From a virus, in the IMG/VR virus record IMGVR_UViG_3300044533_000198, positions 1 to 20,405 of that record: DNA of 20,405 nucleotides; one strand, written 5' to 3'. Under the pieces are notes generated by a model. It was not told the DNA's origin, ran no database searches, and was given only the letters and a program-made list of their open reading frames with translations. Positions 1 through 6,939 of the stretch are shown here, one piece after another. The translations under genes were made by a program, and so were the position numbers. Position 1 is the stretch's first letter. The number at the start of each line of letters is the position of its first letter.

Positions 1-575
1 CTAAACAAAGCATAAGCCTCATTAGAGTTAGTTCCACCATCTTCACCACGCTCAATCAAAGCCCGAGCATAGGCACTTTGAGCCACTAAATAGTCTAAAA
101 CCTTGACTGAAGTGCCATCAGCAGACAGATTAGCCTGTGGGACAGTTACATCAAACTTCAATGTATATACGCCATCAGGAACTGGGAACAAATCAATCTT
201 TGTGTCGCCATTGCCATCTACACCACTAAAGCAAAACTCTGAGGGAATAGACTGTGAAGGTGTACCAAAGTTGAGCTTGCGGTTCATGTCCGCAACAGTA
301 GTGTTATCTAAAGTAATAACACTTGTGGTATTGATAGCATCGTTAACACGAAACTTCTGACCAACACCAGTTAAAGCATAGGAGCTTGTGCCAGAAGCAG
401 TAGTAACTGTAATTGTTTGAGATAAGACATTCCATGAATAAGCATCTTCAATCTGACGCTTACCATCATTGACAAACTTGCCAATCAAAGCAGAATAGGC
501 GGTTTCGCCAACAGTAGATACTGTGCTTTCACGCAAGCGAACTAACACATCGTTAACAAGTTCTAAATAGGTCAT
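1..575 (-). CDS. Virion adaptor-like structural protein (partial, C-terminus beyond window)
   Basis: The minus strand is open from an ATG at 575 to the window edge, about 191 codons, with no stop, so the gene runs out of the window. The product begins MTYLELVNDVLVRLRE and continues with a long beta-rich, Thr/Val/Gly-rich segment. This opening resembles head-to-tail adaptor proteins of podovirus-like phages that lie downstream of the capsid gene; that is from memory of the family, not a search. The ATG overlaps the stop of the upstream gene (ATGA), so the two are probably coupled. The position, last in a head-assembly operon, fits a connector or neck role. Structural class is fairly sure, exact role is not. 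Confidence 0.75.
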   Translation of the reverse strand, partial: MTYLELVNDVLVRLRESTVSTVGETAYSALIGKFVNDGKRQIEDAYSWNVLSQTITVTTASGTSSYALTGVGQKFRVNDAINTTSVITLDNTTVADMNRKLNFGTPSQSIPSEFCFSGVDGNGDTKIDLFPVPDGVYTLKFDVTVPQANLSADGTSVKVLDYLVAQSAYARALIERGEDGGTNSNEAYALF

Positions 576-907
576 GTTCGTTGCGCTCCTGATACTTCAA
601 ATGTGGCAATAAAACTGAATGTACTTGCACTTTGAGTAGTAATTTGAATTCTATCGCCTTCTTCTAAAACGATATAAGCATTGCCATCAAACTGAAGGTA
701 TTGCTTAGATGTAAAGTCGTAATTAGTAAGAATATCCAAGGTTGTGGCAGCACTTGCGTCATACCATTGAACAGTAATGTGCTTAGTCGAACCACCAGTA
801 TTGTGAATGTACATCACAGTAAACTTGGCGTAATAACCCGTAGGAACTGTATAAACAGTTGTCAGCGTATTCGCTGTTGGGTTAAGTCCGACAGATACTG
901 GTCTCAC
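572..907 (-). CDS. Putative virion-associated beta-sandwich protein, 111 aa
   Basis: The product is 111 aa, almost all predicted beta strand, with alternating Thr/Val/Tyr, no cysteines and no transmembrane segment. Phrases such as YAKFTVMYIHNTGG and LEEGDRIQITTQS are typical of small beta-sandwich decoration or fibre-base proteins in phage structural operons, but I do not recognise a named family. It overlaps the adaptor-like gene by ATGA on one side and the DUF6321-like gene by four bases on the other. A virion accessory protein is the most likely role, inferred from fold type and position. Confidence 0.7.
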   Translation of the reverse strand: MRPVSVGLNPTANTLTTVYTVPTGYYAKFTVMYIHNTGGSTKHITVQWYDASAATTLDILTNYDFTSKQYLQFDGNAYIVLEEGDRIQITTQSASTFSFIATFEVSGAQRT

Positions 908-1182
908 TTCATATTCCTCTTAGAGATCGCTTTAGCTTTAGCTTTAGCGTCTTCCTTGGACGTTGCGCCCCAAGCTCTAAGAGAAAGTAAAAGTCGGGTA
1001 GGCTTTCCATCTTTCATCTCAGCGCCAGGCATATTGCCCATTCGTGCTAAAAAGGATGCCCTACGAGGGTTATCTCCCGACTTAACTGGTGGTTTTAAAT
1101 TGCCACCCGTTTCTGCATTATACGATGCTCTGCCTTTAGCATTCAAGCCCCCTTTGGGGTTTTGATGCGCTTTTAAGGTCAT
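904..1182 (-). CDS. DUF6321-like small basic phage protein
   Basis: This 92-aa Lys/Arg/Gly/Asn-rich protein opens MTLKAHQNPKGGLNAKGR and carries ETGGNLKPPV and RRASFLARMGNMPG. These phrases match my memory of the DUF6321 family, found in the structural region of many aquatic podovirus-like phages. Its function is unknown. High positive charge suggests nucleic acid or protein-scaffold contact. It overlaps the next gene by ATGA at 1179-1182 and ends over the start at 907. Family assignment is from recognisable motifs, not a search. Confidence 0.8.
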   Translation of the reverse strand: MTLKAHQNPKGGLNAKGRASYNAETGGNLKPPVKSGDNPRRASFLARMGNMPGAEMKDGKPTRLLLSLRAWGATSKEDAKAKAKAISKRNMK

Positions 1183-1325
1183 TTCTTTTTAGCAGTCTTT
1201 GCTGCTTGCTTAAATGCCGCCTCAGTAGGTGCGCCTTTAGAACCAACCTTACGCATCTTTTCCTTAGAACCAGCCTTAATGCGTTCTTGTTTGGCATTGA
1301 TGTTAGCGTATAGACCTTGTTTCAT
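1179..1325 (-). CDS. Small basic phage protein, 48 aa (KQGLYANINAK type)
   Basis: A 48-codon minus-strand frame starts at ATG 1325 and ends with TGA at 1179, with ATGA overlaps at both ends. The product starts MKQGLYANINAKQERIKAGS and continues with a KMRKVGSKGAPTEAAF segment and a KTAKKK tail. I recognise this as a very common microprotein next to DUF6321-like genes in aquatic phages; its function is unknown. About a third of residues are Lys or Arg. Its short length makes it easy to miss. Confidence 0.85.
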   Translation of the reverse strand: MKQGLYANINAKQERIKAGSKEKMRKVGSKGAPTEAAFKQAAKTAKKK

Positions 1326-1468
1326 TTCTTTTTAGCCTTTCCCGCCTCGGACAAAGCAATAGCAATGGCTTGTTTTGGGTTAGTAACGACCTTTTTATTG
1401 GTAGTCAACTTACCCTTGCCAAACTCAGTCATCACTTTGCTGATTTTCTTTTGGGCTTTAGTTTTCAT
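1322..1468 (-). CDS. DUF6496-like small basic phage protein, 48 aa
   Basis: A 48-codon frame from ATG 1468 to TGA 1322 encodes a product starting MKTKAQKKISKVMTEFGKGK, followed by NPKQAIAIALSEAGKAKKK. The KVM.EF.KG and KQAIAIALSEAGK pieces match my memory of DUF6496, a small basic family common in phages and some bacteria, without known function. It overlaps the following 48-aa gene by ATGA and sits one base from the stop of the preceding gene, so it belongs to the same unit. Confidence 0.85.
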   Translation of the reverse strand: MKTKAQKKISKVMTEFGKGKLTTNKKVVTNPKQAIAIALSEAGKAKKK

Positions 1469-1469
1469 A

Positions 1470-1754
1470 TCAGTACAATATTTTTGCGATGATTGTTCCA
1501 GATGTATACGCTGTGCAATTGGCTCTTAAATACTTAGGAGCATTAGCCAAAGTAACAAATCCATCAGCCGTTAAAGCAGTGCCAACAGTGCTAAATGTTG
1601 TGCCATCAAGACTACCTTGAAGGGCAACAGTAGCAGTTGTGATACCTGTAACGTGCAGAATTGCTGGCATACCAGCATCTACCTGAACAGCCTTAGAAGC
1701 ACCTGTAGCAGTAACAGAGCTAAGAAGAGTAACGGGAGAAGTTAAAGATGACAT
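1470..1754 (-). CDS. Putative virion-associated protein, 94 aa
   Basis: The 94-aa product is Ser/Thr/Ala/Val-rich, beta-rich and lacks cysteine-rich or membrane segments apart from one Cys near the C-terminus. The part reading TATVALQGSLDGTTFSTVG looks like the surface loop of a small Ig-like or beta-sandwich domain in phage decoration and fibre proteins. I do not recognise a named family. The start at 1754 shares one base with the upstream stop (TAATG). Role inferred from composition and location among structural genes. Confidence 0.7.
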   Translation of the reverse strand: MSSLTSPVTLLSSVTATGASKAVQVDAGMPAILHVTGITTATVALQGSLDGTTFSTVGTALTADGFVTLANAPKYLRANCTAYTSGTIIAKILY

Positions 1755-1939
1755 TATTTACCTCGTCCAGATTTTTTCATCATGTTAGTAGCAGTACGAC
1801 CACCACGGGTAGGCATAGCTTTAGGCTTGCCAATAGCAATCATTACAGTAACGGGCATAGATTTCTTCTTACCATACTCTTTGGCTTCTTTTTCGCCTTT
1901 TTCTGTGTATGGGAATTTCTTGTTTCCAACTTGTGGCAT
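1754..1939 (-). CDS. Small basic phage protein, 61 aa (PQVGNKKFPYT type)
   Basis: The product starts MPQVGNKKFPYTEKGEKEAK and ends in a Lys/Arg/Gly-rich tail (TRGGRTATNMMKKSGRGK). The V..KKFPYT.KG opening recurs in small proteins of aquatic podovirus-like phages, so I regard it as real although uncharacterised. It has no membrane segment and very high positive charge. It overlaps the next gene by one base and sits eight bases after the preceding membrane protein gene. Confidence 0.75.
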   Translation of the reverse strand: MPQVGNKKFPYTEKGEKEAKEYGKKKSMPVTVMIAIGKPKAMPTRGGRTATNMMKKSGRGK

Positions 1940-1947
1940 ATAAATCC

Positions 1948-2151
1948 TTATCGAACTAGCTTGGTTGCAATGAAAGAAATGATACCGCCAACAACAGAGG
2001 CGATTGCCATTCCAACGAAAAAGCCACCTTTAGACTTGTTTGCCATTTCTAAAAGCGTTTTAATATCTTGGCGAAGTGCGTGAACTTCTGCTTGAAGAGC
2101 CTCAACTTGAGCTTCCAATTTGCCAAATTCTCTTGGATCAATTTCCGACAT
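1948..2151 (-). CDS. Coiled-coil single-TM protein, possible holin, 67 aa
   Basis: The start is set at the ATG at 2151, because an AGAGG sits about seven bases before it and a longer frame to 2235 would overlap most of the neighbouring gene. Residues 8-42 form a charged heptad-like helix (LEAQVEALQAEVHALRQDIKTLLE). Residues 48-64 are one membrane segment (GGFFVGMAIASVVGGIISF), followed by a short ATKLVR tail. Size, one TM segment and location are compatible with a small phage holin or other membrane accessory protein; no endolysin is visible in the window, so holin is only a suggestion. Confidence 0.75.
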   Translation of the reverse strand: MSEIDPREFGKLEAQVEALQAEVHALRQDIKTLLEMANKSKGGFFVGMAIASVVGGIISFIATKLVR

Positions 2152-2314
2152 TTTCAACCTCTTTCTTTGGTCTTCCAACCTTAGGTTTGTCTTCAACTTT
2201 CTTTGGAGTTTCCTCAACAAGGACGTATCCTTCATGACCTTTCATGCTATCAATATCATGCTGATAGGTGAAAGTAACTGTGTTTCCCGACTTTAAACAA
2301 CGAAAAGTAGCCAT
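2138..2314 (-). CDS. Small phage protein, 58 aa (ATFRC..SGN type)
   Basis: A 58-codon frame from ATG 2314 to TGA 2138 encodes MATFRCLKSGNTVTFTYQHD followed by IDSMKGHEGYVLVEE and a Lys/Pro/Val-rich tail. I recognise the FRC..SGNTVTF.YQHDID pattern from other aquatic podovirus-like phages, always as an uncharacterised structural-region protein. It overlaps the start of the coiled-coil membrane gene by 14 bases. It is the first gene after the terminator at 2324-2350, so it must be read by read-through or from an unseen promoter. Confidence 0.8.
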   Translation of the reverse strand: MATFRCLKSGNTVTFTYQHDIDSMKGHEGYVLVEETPKKVEDKPKVGRPKKEVENVGN

Positions 2315-2323
2315 AAAAACTCC

Positions 2324-2350
2324 AAAAAAAGGGGGGTATTAGCCCCCTTT
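2324..2350 (-). terminator. Rho-independent terminator
   Basis: On the minus strand the sequence reads AAAGGGGG, a six-base loop CTAATA, then CCCCCCTTTTTTT. This is a strong GC stem followed by a T tract, placed just after the stop of the 107-aa gene at 2353. It would end or attenuate transcription coming from the capsid gene. Confidence 0.85.
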
Positions 2351-2352
2351 AA

Positions 2353-2676
2353 TTAAACTGCACGACCAATGATTAAGGTCAATGTAGTTGATGCCAAGTC
2401 TACAGAACTGCCTGTAGGGTTGTAAGACACGATAGTAACTGTATTAGCAGCTGAAACATAGGCTCTACGAACCAAACCTGCTTCAGAAACGCCAATAGAC
2501 ATACCGATAACCATATCACCCAAAGCAACGCCTGGAACTGTAACTGTATCTGTATCAGTTGCAGTAGTAGCAATTGATGCGGTATTTAGAGTACAAGTAA
2601 CTTCCCAAGTGTCTGCAAACAAACCTCGGAACTGGTCATTGCCCCTACGGGAAACGACTGCTGTTGCTGCTGCCAT
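2353..2676 (-). CDS. Putative head decoration / capsid-associated protein, 107 aa
   Basis: The start at 2676 is chosen because AAGGAGATTT lies just before it; an upstream ATG at 2709 has no site and lies inside the preceding terminator. The product (MAAATAVVSRRGNDQFRGLF...) is beta-rich, Thr/Val/Ala-rich, without Cys-rich or membrane parts. Location directly after the major capsid gene, between two terminators and with its own strong ribosome site, fits an abundant virion protein such as a decoration protein. That is inference; I do not recognise a named family. Confidence 0.75.
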   Translation of the reverse strand: MAAATAVVSRRGNDQFRGLFADTWEVTCTLNTASIATTATDTDTVTVPGVALGDMVIGMSIGVSEAGLVRRAYVSAANTVTIVSYNPTGSSVDLASTTLTLIIGRAV

Positions 2677-2694
2677 AATAAATCTCCTTGATGT

Positions 2695-2726
2695 AAAAAA
2701 TCCCCCCACCGATTAAGGCGAGGGGA
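2695..2726 (-). terminator. Rho-independent terminator after the major capsid gene
   Basis: On the minus strand a ten-pair stem TCCCCTCGCC / GGTGGGGGGA (two G-T pairs) with loop TTAATC is followed by TTTTTT. It starts 12 bases after the capsid stop codon and ends just before the ribosome site of the next gene, so it probably sets the ratio of capsid to downstream messages. Confidence 0.85.
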
Positions 2727-2737
2727 AAAGGCAACTA

Positions 2738-3700
2738 TTAGGCTGGAACTGCTAACGCAAATGCGCTAGAAGACAAAGCTGCACCAGTTGTGGCGGCTGT
2801 ACGCATTGCTTTCACACCATAAAGTGTGTCAGATGTGAACAAGGTAGCCAAGTAGTCTTGTTTGTACTGAGTCTGTGAGCGGATGCCCATTTGCTCAACC
2901 AAAACCATAGAGTCCTTGTGACCCATCAAGCAGATACGATCTGTTGTAGAGTTACCAGCAGCAGTGTCAGCATTGCTTGTTGTGAACACGGGGATGCCAT
3001 ACAGTTGACCGATTTCACCATTACGGATTGCATTACCATTACCAATAAAAGCCTGTTCTGTGTAACGGGAAAGACCCATCAACGTATTGCGGCTTGAAGG
3101 AGGAATGATAAAGAAGCGACCATCCATAGGAGTGTCGTTATCATCCAAACGCTGAATAGTGCGACGGATAGCAGCATCAGTCAATGCGGAAGCATTGGAA
3201 GATGTGCTGTTATAAACAGTAGTACCATCACCGCCAACAAAGGCTTTGGTGGATGTATTGCTTGTCGCATAGTCGTTAGTACCGACAGTAGCACCATTGA
3301 ATGCACGACCCAATTGGATCAAGCTAGTGTCTACTTGCTTGGCAAGCGCATAGCCAGCGTCAGCAGTGTAGAACTGGCGCAAGCTGTTCAGGGCTTGTGC
3401 TTCAACGATGTCCTCAATGAAACGTGAATACTCAAAGTGTTGGTTAATGTTAACCAGAACTTCTGTCTCAGTGTCGGCAATCAATGTAACGGCAGTAGAT
3501 GCCGCTTTTGCTGTAGCTGAACCACGGGTAGGAGCTGGAATGTGAACAGTGTCACCTTTCTTGCCCTTGAAGTTCATCTTCATTACGATGTTAGCCAAAA
3601 CAAGGTTTTTCTTGTAAGCGGCTACGATTTCGTCAGACCAGATTTCTGGAATGAACTTTTCTGCGGTGGTTACTGTTACCGCTGGTGTTGGATATGCCAT
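2738..3700 (-). CDS. Major capsid protein
   Basis: The product is 320 aa, the usual size for an HK97-fold coat protein. The N-terminal part (TTAEKFIPEIWSDEIVAAYKK) followed by KGKKGDTVHIP and QHFEYSRFIEDIVEAQALNS is the pattern of podovirus-type major capsid proteins from aquatic phages. The middle holds a RFFIIPPSSRNTLMG segment and a late GIPVFTTSNA segment, both typical of this fold. A strong AGGAGATTTAATC precedes ATG 3700. It lies between the scaffold gene and a terminator, the standard order. It forms the icosahedral shell of the head. Confidence 0.93.
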   Translation of the reverse strand: MAYPTPAVTVTTAEKFIPEIWSDEIVAAYKKNLVLANIVMKMNFKGKKGDTVHIPAPTRGSATAKAASTAVTLIADTETEVLVNINQHFEYSRFIEDIVEAQALNSLRQFYTADAGYALAKQVDTSLIQLGRAFNGATVGTNDYATSNTSTKAFVGGDGTTVYNSTSSNASALTDAAIRRTIQRLDDNDTPMDGRFFIIPPSSRNTLMGLSRYTEQAFIGNGNAIRNGEIGQLYGIPVFTTSNADTAAGNSTTDRICLMGHKDSMVLVEQMGIRSQTQYKQDYLATLFTSDTLYGVKAMRTAATTGAALSSSAFALAVPA

Positions 3701-3718
3701 GATTAAATCTCCTAAAGT

Positions 3719-4459
3719 TTAACGAACCCGACCCTCTTGATAGGCTTGCATGATTTCATCACTTAAAGCGTCATATCTAGTTGGGTCTTGCATTTTAAGC
3801 CGAATAAGGTCAGCCCTTCTATATACCTTCTTTGATGATTCACCAGAACCACCTACATCAACACCTACTGCTTTCAAGTTCTGCTTGCGAGTTACCTCGC
3901 CATCATCACTAGACTGCTTCTGTTTAACAGAACGTAACTGTTTATAGGTAGATAGCAATTCATTAGCTGAGTCGAAATCGTATCCAGAATCGGCTTGCTC
4001 AAAAATCTTAATGCGAACAGGGCTAGACTTCACCCAATTTGCAAAGTCCTGATCTTTAGCAATTTCGCCAAAGTCGGGATGTTCTTGCGCTAACCTTTGC
4101 TGAATTTGCGCCCTTTTCATTTCTAGCGTTACTTGACGTGCCGCTAGGATGTCAGGGTGATTATCAACAGTCCTTTGAACTGCCTTCTGCGGATTCTCAA
4201 AGAAATCTACTTCAGGCTCTTCCTGTCTAGTTTGTTGTCGTGAACCAAGGTTCTGTTTGATAAGTTCATCGGCTAACTTTCTGACCTCGCCAACTTCCTG
4301 TGCTTGCTTTCCAATTAACTTTTCAGCCTCTTGGTGCATCCTCACAATGTCGTCTAAACTTTTGTCCCTGTATTTCTCAGGAAGTTCAGGCTTTTGCTCG
4401 ATCTTCTGTTGCTCAATCTCTAACTCACCCAACTCTTCTTTGTCATCATCAATCAACAT
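3719..4459 (-). CDS. Capsid scaffolding protein
   Basis: The 246-aa product is very rich in Glu, Gln, Lys and Asp, almost entirely helical, with no cysteine. It contains PEKYRDKSLDDIVRMHQEAE near residue 27 and a coiled-coil IGKQAQEVGEVRKLADELIK after it. The C-terminus (YDALSDEIMQAYQEGRVR) is basic, as in scaffolds that bind the coat protein through a C-terminal helix. It lies directly upstream of the capsid gene, 18 bases apart. It would guide procapsid assembly and leave the head afterwards. An AAGGAAAAAGT precedes the ATG. Confidence 0.9.
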   Translation of the reverse strand: MLIDDDKEELGELEIEQQKIEQKPELPEKYRDKSLDDIVRMHQEAEKLIGKQAQEVGEVRKLADELIKQNLGSRQQTRQEEPEVDFFENPQKAVQRTVDNHPDILAARQVTLEMKRAQIQQRLAQEHPDFGEIAKDQDFANWVKSSPVRIKIFEQADSGYDFDSANELLSTYKQLRSVKQKQSSDDGEVTRKQNLKAVGVDVGGSGESSKKVYRRADLIRLKMQDPTRYDALSDEIMQAYQEGRVR

Positions 4460-4516
4460 ACTTTTTCCTTTTCCTGCCGTTGTTCGGTTGTAGGAGATTC
4501 AACTCGGCATAATTGC

Positions 4517-4744
4517 TTATGAGTTGAGTTTCTGCTCCGCTTTCAATCTATCTAAGTGGCTCTTCTCGAACCTTCCATGCGATGATGGAAACGCTCCAGA
4601 CCACCCTTCTAGCTTAAAAGCTGGTGCAGATAAAATGCGATGAGTCTCCTCACCACAATCACACACAAGACTTGTTGTCTCATAATCAACAAATCTCTCT
4701 GTCTTATGCCCGTTTATACAGGCAAATTCATACATTCTTCTCAT
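4517..4744 (-). CDS. FmdB-like zinc-ribbon protein, 75 aa
   Basis: The N-terminus MRRMYEFACINGHKTERFVD followed by LVCDCGEETHRIL resembles the zinc ribbon of FmdB-type regulatory proteins, here with C-x3-H and C-x-C-G instead of two CxxC pairs. The rest (LEGWSGAFPSSHGRFEKSH) is a loop seen in phage members. A GAGGA lies six bases before ATG 4744, so this start is preferred over the second Met at 4735. It overlaps the preceding gene by 17 bases. Role in the head block is unknown; metal or nucleic-acid binding is inferred. Confidence 0.75.
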   Translation of the reverse strand: MRRMYEFACINGHKTERFVDYETTSLVCDCGEETHRILSAPAFKLEGWSGAFPSSHGRFEKSHLDRLKAEQKLNS

Positions 4745-4967
4745 TTAAGTCCTCAAATGCTCTTTCGCTGACTTGTTTCAAGTTTTTCAGCCAAATTAGT
4801 ATTGAATACTCACCTTTTCTGAATTGTAGACTTTTTTCGTCTGCAATTGTTGAGATATTATTCAAAGGTTCAATCATTTTGTCAACATCTTCCATTAAAT
4901 CTACCCACCCTTGAGTGGACATCATGGAAAATCTCTCTTCGTAGTACTTCTGAAGTTCTGGATTCAT
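4728..4967 (-). CDS. Conserved small phage protein between portal and scaffold, 79 aa
   Basis: The product (MNPELQKYYEERFSMMSTQG, then WVDLMEDVDKMIEPLNN and GEYSILIWLKNLKQVSERAF) is acidic and helical. I recognise this pattern as a small uncharacterised protein that recurs between portal and scaffold genes in aquatic podovirus-like phages. The ATG overlaps the portal stop (ATGA), so translation is likely coupled to the portal. A role in head assembly is suggested only by position. Confidence 0.8.
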   Translation of the reverse strand: MNPELQKYYEERFSMMSTQGWVDLMEDVDKMIEPLNNISTIADEKSLQFRKGEYSILIWLKNLKQVSERAFEDLNEKNV

Positions 4968-6937
4968 TGTCTAGTCATCTGCTTTTCAACAATCTTAGCC
5001 TTGTTCTGAATATCCGCTTCTTTAAGCATCAATTCAGCAACTTTGACACGCTTATCAAACTCTTTTGAAGCCAAAGCGTCATCAGTAGGGAGGTTCTTGG
5101 TATTAGCCGCCATACTCTTTGCTTGCAACTCAATAGGCATCAATTGCGCTTCAGTCAATAACTTTTGCGCTTCAGCCTTGTTCTGCTCTGCTTGCGTAGT
5201 TTGGACAGCAATCTGTGCTTGAGCCAGTTGCATAGCCAATTGTTGTTGCATCTGAGCCGCTTGTTGAGCCTGTGGATCAGCCGTAGCCATCTTGTCTAGC
5301 ATCTCGATCAACTCAAATCTGTTTGACAGAGAAGAATTAGCCATGATGCCCTTCAAAATGATAGGCAAAACAGGTGTATTAGGGCCAAGAGTCTGCAAAA
5401 GTGCAATGAACTGCTGTTGCTCATGCTCTCTAGCGATGATACCGAGTGCAGCAGTAGGTATGAATTTCATGTCCACAGTAGGGTAACGCTCTGGATCGAA
5501 CTGCATATAGCGATAGGCGGCTTTGGTGATAAAGGGGATCATGAAATCCTCTTGGAAGTTTACCAAGGTACGCTTGTATTTCTTGATAATCGAGGCAGTA
5601 GCCATCGAAATACCGCCCTGACCCGCATCTCTGGAGACAGCAGTAACCATTCCTTGTGAGTCAAGAGTGCCTGTTGCCATCAAAAGCATACGCTCAAACT
5701 CTTTGGCAGTTGTCAGGTTAGAACCATCAGTATTACCGAACTTGAATGGGAACAGAATCTCATTGGGATTGCCGTTTGTCAGGATAGCTTTACCTGGCTT
5801 TACTTCAAACTTAGCACCCCGTGGTAAACGGGTAGCATCCATAGCCATCATTGGGCTAGTTGTGAGAGCTAGTGAATCTAAGTGTGAACGAACTTGGGCA
5901 TCTATAGCTTTTTGTGAGTTGTAAGCCTTCTCAACAGTACCACGACCCAACAAGCGATTAGGAACTGTATCGTCCTGATAAGCAAGGATTGGGCGATCCT
6001 TCATCATGTACGGGTTCTTTTCTGCCTTCAGAAGAACACCATCATTGGCGATCACTACGATAGCCTCAACCAGATCGGAATACTCATCCTGAATACTGTC
6101 TTCAGGGAATAAGTCTTCTACTTCGCCATCTTCTTCGTTTTCTAGTTGTTCAAGATACTCACGAGGAACTAAACCATAGTAAGTCAAAAGTTTAACTTTA
6201 TCGTTTTCGTACTGAGAGACTTCTTGTGTAGGCTCTAAGTCTGTATCCATCGAATCAGTGCCAACCTTTACCTTGCGGTAGATGCCTTCTTCTTGACCTT
6301 TTACGATCTTGTGGATAGAGACATACTTCTCGATAGCCACACCCATACAGTCATCAATAGATGTTCCATTGGGGTCAAACAAGAAGTTACGGGGGTTAAC
6401 AGGAACAATCTTGACTGCAATGCGGTCTTGTTCTACCACTCCGATAGCCGCTTGTCCCATTTGACCAGGTATTGCTTGAGTAGCGGGGACAAAGACTTTT
6501 TCTGTTTTGACAACAATCTCACCGATGCCCGTACCATAGATTTCTGCCAACAGTTCAATCTGGTCAATAGACTTGCGAATCTTGTCTACTTTGAAGTCTT
6601 CCATCAGTTGTGCTTTGATGGCAGCAACATCTAGGGGGCTTCCATTGACATCACGAATATCGTCTTGAATGTCAAAGAACTCACCCTGACCAAAGATTGC
6701 TTCCATGATTTCGGCATGGCGTGTCTCTACGGCTTGTTGGGTAGCGGGGGTAACGATACGGCTACGCTCGGACTCACGGGTTTTGTCTTGGGCATCCCAT
6801 TCACCATTGAAGATGCGCTCATACTCTAGCCAATCAGTTAGGCAATTGACATCTCTCCAATCCCTCCATCTATCACAATGGTTGACAACAAAGTTAACTA
6901 TCTCTTTGTCTGAGTCGCTAGGTTCTTGGAATTCCAT
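4964..6937 (-). CDS. Portal protein
   Basis: The product is 657 aa, between T7-type and P22-type portals in length. It starts with an acidic helical region, then FNGEWDAQDKTRESERSRIVTP and TRHAEIMEAIFGQGEFFDIQ near residue 80, followed by an AEIYGTGIGEIVVKTEKVF strand typical of podovirus portals. Residues about 555-640 are Gln/Ala-rich and coiled-coil-like, like the crown or barrel of the P22 portal. It forms the dodecameric ring at the packaging vertex and binds terminase. It follows the large terminase by two bases, the standard order. The exact sub-family is uncertain; portal identity is firm. Confidence 0.92.
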   Translation of the reverse strand: MEFQEPSDSDKEIVNFVVNHCDRWRDWRDVNCLTDWLEYERIFNGEWDAQDKTRESERSRIVTPATQQAVETRHAEIMEAIFGQGEFFDIQDDIRDVNGSPLDVAAIKAQLMEDFKVDKIRKSIDQIELLAEIYGTGIGEIVVKTEKVFVPATQAIPGQMGQAAIGVVEQDRIAVKIVPVNPRNFLFDPNGTSIDDCMGVAIEKYVSIHKIVKGQEEGIYRKVKVGTDSMDTDLEPTQEVSQYENDKVKLLTYYGLVPREYLEQLENEEDGEVEDLFPEDSIQDEYSDLVEAIVVIANDGVLLKAEKNPYMMKDRPILAYQDDTVPNRLLGRGTVEKAYNSQKAIDAQVRSHLDSLALTTSPMMAMDATRLPRGAKFEVKPGKAILTNGNPNEILFPFKFGNTDGSNLTTAKEFERMLLMATGTLDSQGMVTAVSRDAGQGGISMATASIIKKYKRTLVNFQEDFMIPFITKAAYRYMQFDPERYPTVDMKFIPTAALGIIAREHEQQQFIALLQTLGPNTPVLPIILKGIMANSSLSNRFELIEMLDKMATADPQAQQAAQMQQQLAMQLAQAQIAVQTTQAEQNKAEAQKLLTEAQLMPIELQAKSMAANTKNLPTDDALASKEFDKRVKVAELMLKEADIQNKAKIVEKQMTRQ

Positions 6938-6939
6938 TC

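Noticed and set aside
701-1165. 154-aa plus-strand frame opposite the 572-907 and 904-1182 genes
   Set aside because: It is antisense to two genes with recognisable proteins and compact overlaps; the product is low-complexity and has no ribosome site.
4257-4914. Several plus-strand frames (78, 70, 96 aa) opposite scaffold and zinc-ribbon genes
   Set aside because: They mirror minus-strand coding sequence, are Ser/Cys/Leu-rich as antisense frames usually are, and have no site or context.
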